Origin: an uncultured Tenacibaculum sp.
Lineage (GTDB): Bacteria > Bacteroidota > Bacteroidia > Flavobacteriales > Flavobacteriaceae
Direction: 5' to 3'
Length of the DNA stretch: 64,000 nt
Assembly (NCBI GenBank): GCA_947501615.1
Contig: CANMWK010000002.1
Coordinates: 124,001-188,000 of the forward strand
The notes beneath the pieces are model-generated. The model did no database searches, was not told the DNA's origin, and worked only from the letters and a program-made list of their open reading frames with translations. This document shows positions 7,882 to 15,206 of the stretch, one piece after another. The first letter of the stretch is position 1; every line of letters begins with the position of its first letter. The translations under genes were made by a program, and so were the position numbers.

Positions 7882-7955
7882 CGGTCTGGACGGGACTCGA
7901 ACCCGCGACCCCATGCGTGACAGGCATGTATTCTAACCAGCTGAACTACCAGACC
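7882..7955 (-). tRNA. tRNA-Asp(GTC)
   Basis: The reverse strand folds as a standard tRNA: the acceptor arms GGTCTGG/CCAGACC pair, the T-arm contains GGTTCGAGTCCC, and the anticodon loop reads CTGTCAC, giving the GTC anticodon for Asp. CCA is not encoded. The 3' end faces the integrase, so this tRNA is the likely attachment site of the element, and its sequence stays intact. Confidence 0.95.
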
Positions 7956-8021
7956 GTTGCGTTATTGCGGGTGCAAATATAAGACGCTTTTTGAATTCTG
8001 CAAAACTTTTTTCAAAAAAAA

Positions 8022-8948
8022 TTAAAATTTATTTCTGCTTATTAAATAACTCATCAAGATTTTGTCATAACCTTCATGGATATTTACCGGAACATAGTTT
8101 ATCTTATATTGTAGGCATTTGTTTTTTAATTTACTAAAAAACAGTTCTGTATGTTTTGAGTAAGCATCCTTAACTGTGTCTGGATATAAGTTTATTTCTT
8201 GATTGGTTTCTATATCAATAAATTTTTTAGGGCCATTATCAAAATCAAAATTAAGTTCTAATTTTTTATCATACGTATGAAATAATACAACTTCATGCTT
8301 GTTATATTTTAAATGACGCAGTGCATTAAATAGTTCCTCTGAGTTTTTATTGGTTTGAAACATATCCGTAAAAAGAAAAATTAATGATCTTCGATGAATT
8401 TTTTCAGCTATTTCATGAAGGTATTTATATGTTTCAGTAGATTTAGAGTTGTTTTTTGAGCCTAATGTTTTCTCGAGTTGATTTATGATTAGTTTTCTAT
8501 GTCGCTCACTTCCTTTCTCTGGTGCATAAAACTCATAGGTGTCGGAGTATATACTTAGTCCTACAGCGTCTCTTTGTTTTTTTAGAATTTCTATCAAAAC
8601 AGCTGCTGCAACACTTGAAAAACCTATTTTATTTAAATCGTCAAAACGTTGTGTGTCTTTAATAGGATAATGCATAGAGCCAGAATTATCAATGATAATG
8701 TGACATCTTAAATTAGTTTCTTCTTCATATTTTTTAGTATACAATTTTTCTGTTTTAGCAAATAATTTCCAATCGATATGCCTAGTATTTTCTCCTTTAT
8801 TATACAGTTTATGTTCAGAGAATTCTACTGAAAATCCGTGAAAAGGACTTTTATGCATTCCTGTAATAAAGCCTTCAACAACTTGTTTTGCTAAAAGTTC
8901 TAAATTTCTGATTTCTGAAGACTGTAAAGAAGAAAGTTGTATACTCAT
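8022..8948 (-). CDS. DUF58 / von Willebrand A-like protein
   Basis: The 308-residue protein carries the DUF58 core, including the GENTRHIDWKLFAKT segment (about residues 52-66) and a vWA-like MIDAS-type motif DNSGSM at about 87-92. DUF58 proteins are usually encoded next to MoxR AAA ATPases and are thought to help assemble or activate protein complexes, in Bacteroidota often as part of the Bat (aerotolerance) cluster. No moxR or bat partner is adjacent here. It lies downstream of trxA on the same strand, separated by a perfect palindromic terminator. Confidence 0.8.
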   Translation of the reverse strand: MSIQLSSLQSSEIRNLELLAKQVVEGFITGMHKSPFHGFSVEFSEHKLYNKGENTRHIDWKLFAKTEKLYTKKYEEETNLRCHIIIDNSGSMHYPIKDTQRFDDLNKIGFSSVAAAVLIEILKKQRDAVGLSIYSDTYEFYAPEKGSERHRKLIINQLEKTLGSKNNSKSTETYKYLHEIAEKIHRRSLIFLFTDMFQTNKNSEELFNALRHLKYNKHEVVLFHTYDKKLELNFDFDNGPKKFIDIETNQEINLYPDTVKDAYSKHTELFFSKLKNKCLQYKINYVPVNIHEGYDKILMSYLISRNKF

Positions 8949-8960
8949 ATTTCTAAATTA

Positions 8961-8990
8961 AAAAAGGTTTGACAATTGTCAAACCTTTTT
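8961..8990. terminator. Perfect 30-bp palindromic terminator
   Basis: AAAAAGGTTTGACAA is followed immediately by its exact reverse complement. On both strands the stem ends in a T run, so it can act in both directions. It separates trxA from the DUF58 gene. Confidence 0.75.
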
Positions 8991-9010
8991 ATGCTTAAAT
9001 TTTATAATTT

Positions 9011-9328
9011 TTATAATGCAGCATCTATTTTATCAGTGTATGCCTTTTTAGGAGCAGCACCAACTTGTTTTGCTACTACTTCACCATTTTTGAATACCAA
9101 AACAGTAGGGATGTTTCTAACTCCGTATTTAGCAGCAAATTCTTGGTTAGCATCTACGTCTACTTTACCAACAATAGCTTTACCTTCATACTCTTCACTA
9201 ATTTCTTCAATGATTGGTCCTACCATTCTACATGGCCCACACCAAGCAGCCCAAAAATCAACTAAAACAGGTTTGTCTGATTTTAATACTACTTCGTCAA
9301 ATGATGTATCTGTAATTTCTAATGCCAT
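9011..9328 (-). CDS. trxA: Thioredoxin
   Basis: This is a standard 105-residue cytoplasmic thioredoxin with the redox motif WCGPC (about residues 30-34), the FWAAWCGPCR context, the cis-Pro in RNIPT (about 73-77) and no signal peptide. It reduces protein disulfides with electrons from thioredoxin reductase. A good promoter lies upstream. A divergent copy lies about 110 bp upstream on the same strand and shares the first 17 residues exactly. Confidence 0.97.
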   Translation of the reverse strand: MALEITDTSFDEVVLKSDKPVLVDFWAAWCGPCRMVGPIIEEISEEYEGKAIVGKVDVDANQEFAAKYGVRNIPTVLVFKNGEVVAKQVGAAPKKAYTDKIDAAL

Positions 9329-9357
9329 TCTTTTGTCTTTTATGTAATTATCAATTA

Positions 9358-9388
9358 CAAATGTAAGAATTTATTTCACTTTTTTCAA
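9358..9388 (-). promoter_or_regulatory. Bacteroidota sigma-A type promoter of trxA
   Basis: Read on the minus strand there is TTG (9388-9386), a 20-nt spacer and TACATTTG (9365-9358), matching the TTG/TAnnTTTG consensus, about 30 nt upstream of the trxA start. Confidence 0.65.
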
Positions 9389-9441
9389 TAGTGTTTATAT
9401 TGGTTTTTCTTATGTGTATATTGATTTTGTTAATGTGAAGT

Positions 9442-9762
9442 TTAATAAAGTAACGCTTCTATATCTTCGCGATATGTTTTTTTAGGAACAACACCAACGC
9501 TCCTAACGCATAATTTCTCATTTTTAAACATTAAAAAAGTAGGAGTGTTTCTGATACTGTATTTGGCTGTTTGCTTCTCGTTCTTGTTAATATGTACGCT
9601 GCCAACGATGATTTTACCTTCATATTCATCACTAATTTCTTCAATAATTGATCGGGTTATGTTAGATCGATTATGTTCAGTAGCATAAAAATGTATTATA
9701 ACAAGTTTATTTGATTTTAGTACTACTTCGTCAAATGATGTGTCTGTTATTTCTAATGCCAT
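9442..9762 (-). CDS. Degenerate thioredoxin paralogue lacking the CxxC site
   Basis: The 106-residue protein aligns with the neighbouring TrxA along its whole length and starts with the same 17 residues (MALEITDTSFDEVVLKS). WCGPC has become EHNRS, so both redox cysteines are lost. The cis-Pro is kept (RNTPT) and the only Cys (in KLCVRS) lies elsewhere. The open frame is intact, so this is a maintained or young divergent duplicate and not an obvious pseudogene. Without cysteines it cannot act as an oxidoreductase; a chaperone-like, binding or regulatory use is possible. Near-identity of the first 50 bases suggests gene conversion or purifying selection on the N-terminus. Confidence 0.8.
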   Translation of the reverse strand: MALEITDTSFDEVVLKSNKLVIIHFYATEHNRSNITRSIIEEISDEYEGKIIVGSVHINKNEKQTAKYSIRNTPTFLMFKNEKLCVRSVGVVPKKTYREDIEALLY

Positions 9763-9881
9763 TTTATATTTTTGTGGTGTTAGAATATAATGATTTACCC
9801 ATTTTATACAGAATTTATTGATTTAGTATTTATTTTATAAATATAAACTGAGATAAATTTTAATAATGATATAATATATAT

Positions 9882-9889
9882 TAAATTTG
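9882..9889 (+). promoter_or_regulatory. -7 element of metK promoter
   Basis: TAAATTTG matches TAnnTTTG. Transcription would begin near 9896, so the leader would consist almost exactly of the structured region before metK. No clear TTG -33 element is seen. Confidence 0.5.
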
Positions 9890-9901
9890 ACGCTGACTTT
9901 T

Positions 9902-9996
9902 TTTGAGGAAATATTTGTTCTGATTGCGACCTCGTAAAAAAATGCTAAAACAGTAATGTTTGCTATATTTTACGACAACCTCCTCAGAAAAAGTTT
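9902..9996 (+). promoter_or_regulatory. Probable SAM-II riboswitch and expression platform before metK
   Basis: The leader contains the hallmarks of the SAM-II (metA) aptamer: a P1 stem TGAGG (9904-9908) / CCTCG (9930-9934), the ATTGC segment in the loop (9923-9927), and the downstream A-rich strand ending in GCTAAAA (9944-9950), with CTG/CAG as possible pseudoknot pairing. A competing fold is also clear: TGAGGA (9904-9909) with TCCTCA (9981-9986), and TCGTAAAA (9932-9939) with TTTTACGA (9968-9975). The two folds exclude each other, as expected for a switch. No T run follows, so control of translation or stability is more likely than termination. Confidence 0.6.
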
Positions 9997-10023
9997 ATTA
10001 ATTCAAAACGAAAAAAACATAAC

Positions 10024-11277
10024 ATGCCATATTTTTTCACATCAGAGAGTGTATCTGAAGGACATCCAGATAAAGTTGCAGATCAAATTAGTGATGCTTT
10101 AATTGATAATTTTTTAGCCTTCGATCCAGAATCTAAAGTTGCTTGTGAGACTTTAGTGACTACTGGTCAGGTAGTTTTAGCAGGAGAGGTAAAGTCTAAC
10201 ATCTATTTAGATGTTCAGAAAATTGCTCGAAATGTAATTAACAAAATTGGTTATACAAAGAGTGAGTATATGTTCGATGGAAATTCTTGTGGAGTATTTT
10301 CTGCAATTCACGAACAATCAGATGATATCAATAGAGGAGTAGATAGAGCTAAGAAAGAAGAACAAGGTGCAGGAGATCAAGGTATGATGTTCGGTTATGC
10401 TACGAATGAAACTGAAAATTACATGCCTTTAGCTTTAGATTTATCGCATTTAATTTTAAAAGAGTTAGCTGAGTTAAGAAGAGAAGGTAAAGAAATTTCT
10501 TATTTAAGACCAGATGCAAAGAGTCAGGTTACTATTGAGTATTCTGATGATAATGTACCTCAAAGAATTGAAGCTATTGTAGTGTCGACACAACATGATG
10601 ATTTTGGTGATGATACTTCGATGTTAGATAAAATTAGAGAGGATATAAAAAACATTTTAATTCCAAGAGTTGTTGCCAAATTGCCAGTAAACATTCAAAG
10701 GTTATTTAACGATGACATTAAATATCATATCAATCCAACAGGGAAATTCGTTATCGGAGGGCCTCATGGAGATACTGGTTTAACTGGTCGAAAGATTATT
10801 GTTGATACTTACGGAGGTAAAGGAGCTCACGGTGGTGGAGCGTTTTCAGGAAAAGATCCAAGTAAAGTAGATAGAAGTGCTGCATATGCAACACGTCATA
10901 TCGCTAAAAACTTAGTAGCAGCTGGTGTAGCAGATGAGGTTTTAGTTCAAGTTTCTTATGCAATTGGAGTTGTAGAACCAATGGGGATTTTTGTTGATAC
11001 TTACGGCACTTCAAAAGTAGATTTAAATGATGGTGAAATTGCTAGTAAAGTTTCTGAGATTTTTGATATGAGACCTCACGCAATTGAGTCTAGATTAAAA
11101 CTTAGAACTCCAATGTATAGCGAAACTGCTGCTTACGGTCATATGGGAAGAGTAAATGAAGTGGTGTCTAAAACATTTGTTCAACCAAATGGTGAAGAAA
11201 AAACGTTAGATGTAGAGTTGTTTACTTGGGAAAAATTAGATTATGTAGATCAAGTAAAAACAGCTTTTAGCTTGTAG
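10024..11277 (+). CDS. metK: S-adenosylmethionine synthetase
   Basis: This is a full-length 417-residue MetK with the signature hexapeptide GAGDQG (about residues 119-124), [13 protein letters not shown] at the N-terminus and [19 protein letters not shown] (about 275-293). It makes SAM from ATP and methionine in the cytoplasm. The leader upstream carries a probable SAM-II riboswitch, which would give direct product feedback. A strong terminator follows, so it is monocistronic. Confidence 0.98.
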   Translation: MPYFFTSESVSEGHPDKVADQISDALIDNFLAFDPESKVACETLVTTGQVVLAGEVKSNIYLDVQKIARNVINKIGYTKSEYMFDGNSCGVFSAIHEQSDDINRGVDRAKKEEQGAGDQGMMFGYATNETENYMPLALDLSHLILKELAELRREGKEISYLRPDAKSQVTIEYSDDNVPQRIEAIVVSTQHDDFGDDTSMLDKIREDIKNILIPRVVAKLPVNIQRLFNDDIKYHINPTGKFVIGGPHGDTGLTGRKIIVDTYGGKGAHGGGAFSGKDPSKVDRSAAYATRHIAKNLVAAGVADEVLVQVSYAIGVVEPMGIFVDTYGTSKVDLNDGEIASKVSEIFDMRPHAIESRLKLRTPMYSETAAYGHMGRVNEVVSKTFVQPNGEEKTLDVELFTWEKLDYVDQVKTAFSL

Positions 11278-11303
11278 ATATTATTTGACATTATTATAAG
11301 GTT

Positions 11304-11342
11304 AAAAAGTCTAGATTATGTAAAGTTTTCTAGACTTTTTTT
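11304..11342 (+). terminator. Terminator after metK
   Basis: AAAAGTCTAGA and TCTAGACTTTT form a 10-11 bp stem followed by a T run. Confidence 0.85.
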
Positions 11343-11377
11343 GTTTATTTGTAGCATCTAAAATAAAATTATAAACT

Positions 11378-12133
11378 ATGAAGAAAATTAATTATTTCTT
11401 GTCGATTTTTACAATCTCTTTTTTAACTATTAGTTGTGGGAACTCTGTGTCTGATGATTTTGATGATATGAATCAAGATGTAGCAAAAAAGAGATTGAAG
11501 CAAATTTCAACCAATCAAAATGGTGAAGATGTTGCTATTAATTTTTCTTATGATGGGAATAATAAGTTAACAGGGATTACAGGGAGCCAAGGAGCCGTAT
11601 CAAGTGCTGTTCAGTATACGAACACTGGAGATTTATTAAATGTATCAGCTCAGGGAATTAATGAAACTTTTAATTTAGAAAGCTTATTTCAGTCTCCATT
11701 TCATGCCTATGAACTAGGGCAAGTTGTTGCATACGATGATAATAGAAATCCATCAAAGATTTCTTTTCAAGAAGAAGTATACAATTATACTACAGGTCAA
11801 ACTGAAATCGTGAATTTAACTGCTGAGATTACATACGATACTGCGCCTAACATGTATTTTTATACATTAGAAGCAGCAGGAATTATAGAGGTTCTAGATA
11901 AAGTGCAATTAGATTTTAGTATGAATGCTCAAGCAACTGAATTAATCAAAGCAAGTCAATTGTTACCAATGAATAATCCAGTTAAGTTTGTCTATAAAAA
12001 TAATAATGGAGAGATAGAGGCTACTTTAGATATTAGTTATACATATAATCAAGACAATTACCCAATCAATGCTATTGCATTAGTAAATGCAGAAAGTTCT
12101 GAAACTGCAGCAGTAAATTTCTCATATGAGTAA
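11378..12133 (+). CDS. Lipoprotein of unknown function
   Basis: The 251-residue protein has a signal peptide and lipobox (TISC, Cys20 as lipidation site), followed by a mature part rich in beta-type YD/N repeats (NFSYDGNNKLTGITG, ISYTYNQDNYP and a final NFSYE). These resemble the loose repeat pattern of flavobacterial outer-membrane or surface lipoproteins of the DUF4595/RHS-like type, but I do not assign a family. It is flanked by terminators on both sides, hence expressed alone. Confidence 0.8.
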   Translation: MKKINYFLSIFTISFLTISCGNSVSDDFDDMNQDVAKKRLKQISTNQNGEDVAINFSYDGNNKLTGITGSQGAVSSAVQYTNTGDLLNVSAQGINETFNLESLFQSPFHAYELGQVVAYDDNRNPSKISFQEEVYNYTTGQTEIVNLTAEITYDTAPNMYFYTLEAAGIIEVLDKVQLDFSMNAQATELIKASQLLPMNNPVKFVYKNNNGEIEATLDISYTYNQDNYPINAIALVNAESSETAAVNFSYE

Positions 12134-12161
12134 ATGAATAACGAAATAAAATTTTGATAAT

Positions 12162-12190
12162 TAGGGTAAGAGTTTTTCTTACCCTTTTTT
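12162..12190 (+). terminator. Terminator after the 11.4-12.1 kb lipoprotein gene
   Basis: GGGTAAGA and TTCTTACCC pair, followed by six T. Confidence 0.85.
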
Positions 12191-12600
12191 CATGAATTTA
12201 GCTAGGAAGGAAATTTAATCATAATTCCTTTGTACTTGTATTTAGGATATGAAATTTTAATTAGAGATCTTGTATGCTAGGATAGATGTAGTTCATTAAT
12301 ACGATTTACGGTTAGTTTTTTCGCATATGTCAAGTTCGAGTATTTTTTCGAAGTGTCAACGTAGTAAAAAATGTATCGAGAACAATCCAACTACTTCTCG
12401 ATAAAAAATTATTCTTCATTCCATTACTAATAATTTCACTCGAAGTGACAGAAAAATTTATACGAAATTAAATCCCAAAAATCGTATAATAAAATCTTTA
12501 AAAATGTTTCATAATGAAGTCCGAAAACATCTAAGGCGTTGTTTTGTAATTATTTGTGATTTAACTTTTCTGTTACAAATTTTAAACTTTACAGAAAGTA
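12191..12600. repeat. Intergenic gap with a degenerate TCGAG-type repeat
   Basis: No gene is seen. Between about 12325 and 12455 there is an imperfect inverted structure with GTTCGAGTATTTTTTCGAA, TATCGAGAAC, TTCTCGATAA and TTTCACTCGAAGTGACAG. It belongs to the same family as the repeats at 43440-43590 and 55397-55592. The remainder is AT-rich without recognisable features. Confidence 0.5.
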
Positions 12601-12607
12601 AATACTA

Positions 12608-12615
12608 TAATTTTG
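12608..12615 (+). promoter_or_regulatory. -7 element before small ORF
   Basis: TAATTTTG matches TAnnTTTG and lies 40 nt before the ATG at 12655. The -33 box is weak (TTT about 17 nt upstream). Confidence 0.4.
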
Positions 12616-12654
12616 TTATACGTTTAATCAAATAAGTTTATAAACTAAACTATA

Positions 12655-12816
12655 ATGGGGAAAATTTTACTAATTAAAGTTAAAATATATCTTAGAAAGT
12701 TTTTAAAAGCTTTAGCGGAGTCTGGAAAAGCGGCTAGCTATGCGTTCATAACTAAAATTAAGATAGTTTTAATAAGAAGAGAAAGAAATAAAAAGACTAC
12801 ACTTGGGAGGGCGTAG
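12655..12816 (+). CDS. Small basic peptide (53 aa), hypothetical
   Basis: An ATG-initiated frame encodes a 53-residue peptide, strongly basic (about 15 Lys/Arg) with alternating hydrophobic residues (KILLIKVKIYL at the start, ITKIKIVLIRR in the middle). A consensus -7 element lies upstream, and a strong terminator overlaps the stop codon, so the unit looks like a real transcript. Whether the peptide or the RNA is the product is unknown. No homologue is recognised. Confidence 0.45.
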   Translation: MGKILLIKVKIYLRKFLKALAESGKAASYAFITKIKIVLIRRERNKKTTLGRA

Positions 12817-12830
12817 TCTTTTTTATTTTT
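12789..12830 (+). terminator. Terminator overlapping the small ORF stop
   Basis: AAAAGACTAC (12791-12800) pairs with GTAGTCTTTT (12812-12821), followed by T-rich sequence. The TAG stop at 12814-12816 lies inside the 3' arm. Confidence 0.8.
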
Positions 12831-12873
12831 TATGTGTTTTGTACGAATTTTTTAATCATAAATCGTATTAAAT

Positions 12874-14619
12874 TTATTTTATATCTAAAACATAGGGCAT
12901 TCTTGCTTGAATTCCTTTAAGATTTTTAAGTTCATTAACCTTACTGAAAAGTCTGTAATTCTCATCACCTAAAGCTTCTTTTAAAATCTCTTCTTTATTA
13001 ACCTTGCCGAAAGGAGAGAAATTAAACATTTCTTTATAATCTACTTTGTAATTAGGGTAGTTTTTAATACGATATTCGTTTAATTCAGCTAATTGAGCAG
13101 CTGCATTAATAGCATGGTCTAAACCACCTAACTCATCAACTAATCCTTTAGAAATAGCTTCTTTTCCTGTCCAAACTCTACCTTGAGCTACATTATCTAC
13201 TTGTTCGAAAGTCATTTTTCTACCTGTAGCAACTCTATTAACAAAAGTAGTATAAATCTGTTCTACACCTTCCTTAGTAACGTCATAGAACTTTTTATCC
13301 ATAGGTTCAAACAAACTATATTGTGGACTTTTATTTGTTGAAACTTGTTCAGCATTGATGCCCATTTTTTTAGAAAGTTCATACGCATTAGGAATAGCTC
13401 CAAAAACACCAATAGAACCTGTGATTGTTGTTGGTTCAGCAACTATTAAATCAGCATTACAAGCAATATAGTATCCTCCGGAAGCGGCTAAGTTCCCCAT
13501 AGATACTACTAAAGGCTTTTCTTTTTTAGCTAATTCTAATTCTCTCCAAATTAAATCCGAAGCCAATGCACTTCCTCCTGGAGAGTTTACACGTAATACA
13601 ATTGCTTTTACTCTCTTATCTTTTACTGCTTTTTTAATAGCTTTGTTAATAATGCCTTGTCCTATTACTTCTTCATTACCTTTTCCATACATAATTTGTC
13701 CTTGCGCATAAATTACAGCTATTCTATCTTTAGCTAAAGAAACTTTTCTTCCTTTACCAGACTTAATATAGTCTTGTAATGAAATTGTAGAGAACTTACC
13801 ATTTGCAGCGGCTTTTAACTTTTCGTCATATTCATCCTGATAAATACTATAATCAATTAACTGATTGGTTTTTGCTAATTCAGCATTCCTACCTTTAGCA
13901 TTATCAGCTATGTCGTTTAGTTGCTCTTCAGAAATTTTTCTCGATTTGCCAATTGCTGCAGTAATTTCAGACCAGATTGATTTTAAGAAAGAAGTGGTTT
14001 GCTCACGGTTAGCATCACTCATTTTACTGTCTAAGTATGGTTCAACAGCACTCTTGTATTTACCGTGTCTAATTACTTCCATTTTTACACCATACTTATC
14101 TTCAAAATCTTTGTAGTAAAGAATTTCTGTAGATAATCCATTAAAATCTATTTGTCCTACAGGGTTTAAGAAAAGACTATCTGCAACAGAACTTAAGTAG
14201 TAGTTTTTTTGTGTATACACATCGTTATATGCATAAATGAATTTTCCTGATTCTTTAAATTCTTCTAGTTTATTTCTAAGTGCTTGAGTTTGCGCAAAAC
14301 CAGCATTTACAAAAGTTGTATTTAAACTGATTCCTTTAATTTTATCATCTAACTGAGCATTATCAATAGCATTAAAAATTTTATTTAAAGCCAATCTAGG
14401 TTCATTTAGCTCTAAAGCATCTAAGATTGGGTTTTCTTGATCAGGAGCATAATCTTTAATTACAGAAGTTAAATCAAGTTCTAGTATAGAGTTTGATTTG
14501 ACAACTATAGGTTCTTGTTTTCCAACTAAAGAAGCTATTCCAATAAATAATATGAATAATAAAAATAGACCAATAAAAAATCCTAATATAGAGGCTAATA
14601 AATTTCGTAAAAACTTCAT
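12874..14619 (-). CDS. sppA: Signal peptide peptidase SppA, long form
   Basis: The 581-residue protein has the doubled SppA architecture: an N-terminal membrane segment (about 9-33), a first S49 repeat carrying the presumed catalytic Lys in GKYKSAVEP, and a second repeat with the catalytic Ser in LAASGGYY and the TTITGSIGVFG segment. It degrades released signal peptides at the inner membrane. The length fits the 67-kDa type. A -7 element TATATTTG lies upstream on the minus strand at 14650-14643. Confidence 0.95.
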   Translation of the reverse strand: MKFLRNLLASILGFFIGLFLLFILFIGIASLVGKQEPIVVKSNSILELDLTSVIKDYAPDQENPILDALELNEPRLALNKIFNAIDNAQLDDKIKGISLNTTFVNAGFAQTQALRNKLEEFKESGKFIYAYNDVYTQKNYYLSSVADSLFLNPVGQIDFNGLSTEILYYKDFEDKYGVKMEVIRHGKYKSAVEPYLDSKMSDANREQTTSFLKSIWSEITAAIGKSRKISEEQLNDIADNAKGRNAELAKTNQLIDYSIYQDEYDEKLKAAANGKFSTISLQDYIKSGKGRKVSLAKDRIAVIYAQGQIMYGKGNEEVIGQGIINKAIKKAVKDKRVKAIVLRVNSPGGSALASDLIWRELELAKKEKPLVVSMGNLAASGGYYIACNADLIVAEPTTITGSIGVFGAIPNAYELSKKMGINAEQVSTNKSPQYSLFEPMDKKFYDVTKEGVEQIYTTFVNRVATGRKMTFEQVDNVAQGRVWTGKEAISKGLVDELGGLDHAINAAAQLAELNEYRIKNYPNYKVDYKEMFNFSPFGKVNKEEILKEALGDENYRLFSKVNELKNLKGIQARMPYVLDIK

Positions 14620-14727
14620 TCTAAGTAAATAATATTTAGATACAAATATAAGGTTTTATGATGGTTTAAAAACTAGGAGTTTATTTTAGAATTGTTCTTA
14701 AATTTAGTTAAAATTTCACCATTTTCT

Positions 14728-15132
14728 TTATCGAAGAAACATGCGATATTTTTTTTCTGCAAATTCAAAATAATTGAATAGTTTATAATTAACATCATAG
14801 CCGTAGTCAATATGCGGGTCATAATCTATGATGTTTTGGTAAATATTAGGATTAAACCTTGATGGGTTATTTACACGAGAATTCCAAGCAGGAACAAAAA
14901 AACGATTTCTATTTTCTAAGTAAGCCTGCGTAAAGTACCCTGGAGGTCTGGCAACCGAATTTAAATAGGCATTAAAACCAATATCAAGAATAATAATTTC
15001 ATACTCCAAACTATCATTTTTAATTACTACAGGTTCTTCTTTTGTAGTACTATTGGTTTTTTTAGTAGTACTGCAATTGTATATAAAAAGTGATAATGTG
15101 AAAAAAGTGATAAGTCGGAATAAAGTTTTCAT
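14728..15132 (-). CDS. DUF6146-like lipoprotein
   Basis: The 134-residue protein has a signal peptide and lipobox (IYNC, lipidated Cys at about residue 20). The mature part resembles the flavobacterial family DUF6146: DIGFNAYLNSVARPPGY, then NRFFVPAWNSRV and an acidic/aromatic C-terminus (NYFEFAEKKYRMF). Function is unknown. Family assignment is from memory of the motif and not from a search. It lies between dsbD and sppA on the same strand. Confidence 0.75.
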   Translation of the reverse strand: MKTLFRLITFFTLSLFIYNCSTTKKTNSTTKEEPVVIKNDSLEYEIIILDIGFNAYLNSVARPPGYFTQAYLENRNRFFVPAWNSRVNNPSRFNPNIYQNIIDYDPHIDYGYDVNYKLFNYFEFAEKKYRMFLR

Positions 15133-15206
15133 CTTAAATCAATTTATTCAATAATATACGTATTTAGTAGTAAATAACTGGTTTTTAAAATGTTAATTTT
15201 TGTTGT

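Noticed and set aside
7714..7914. 66-residue minus-strand frame running from tRNA-Asp into the att region
   Set aside because: Its first codons are the tRNA sequence itself, so it is an artefact.
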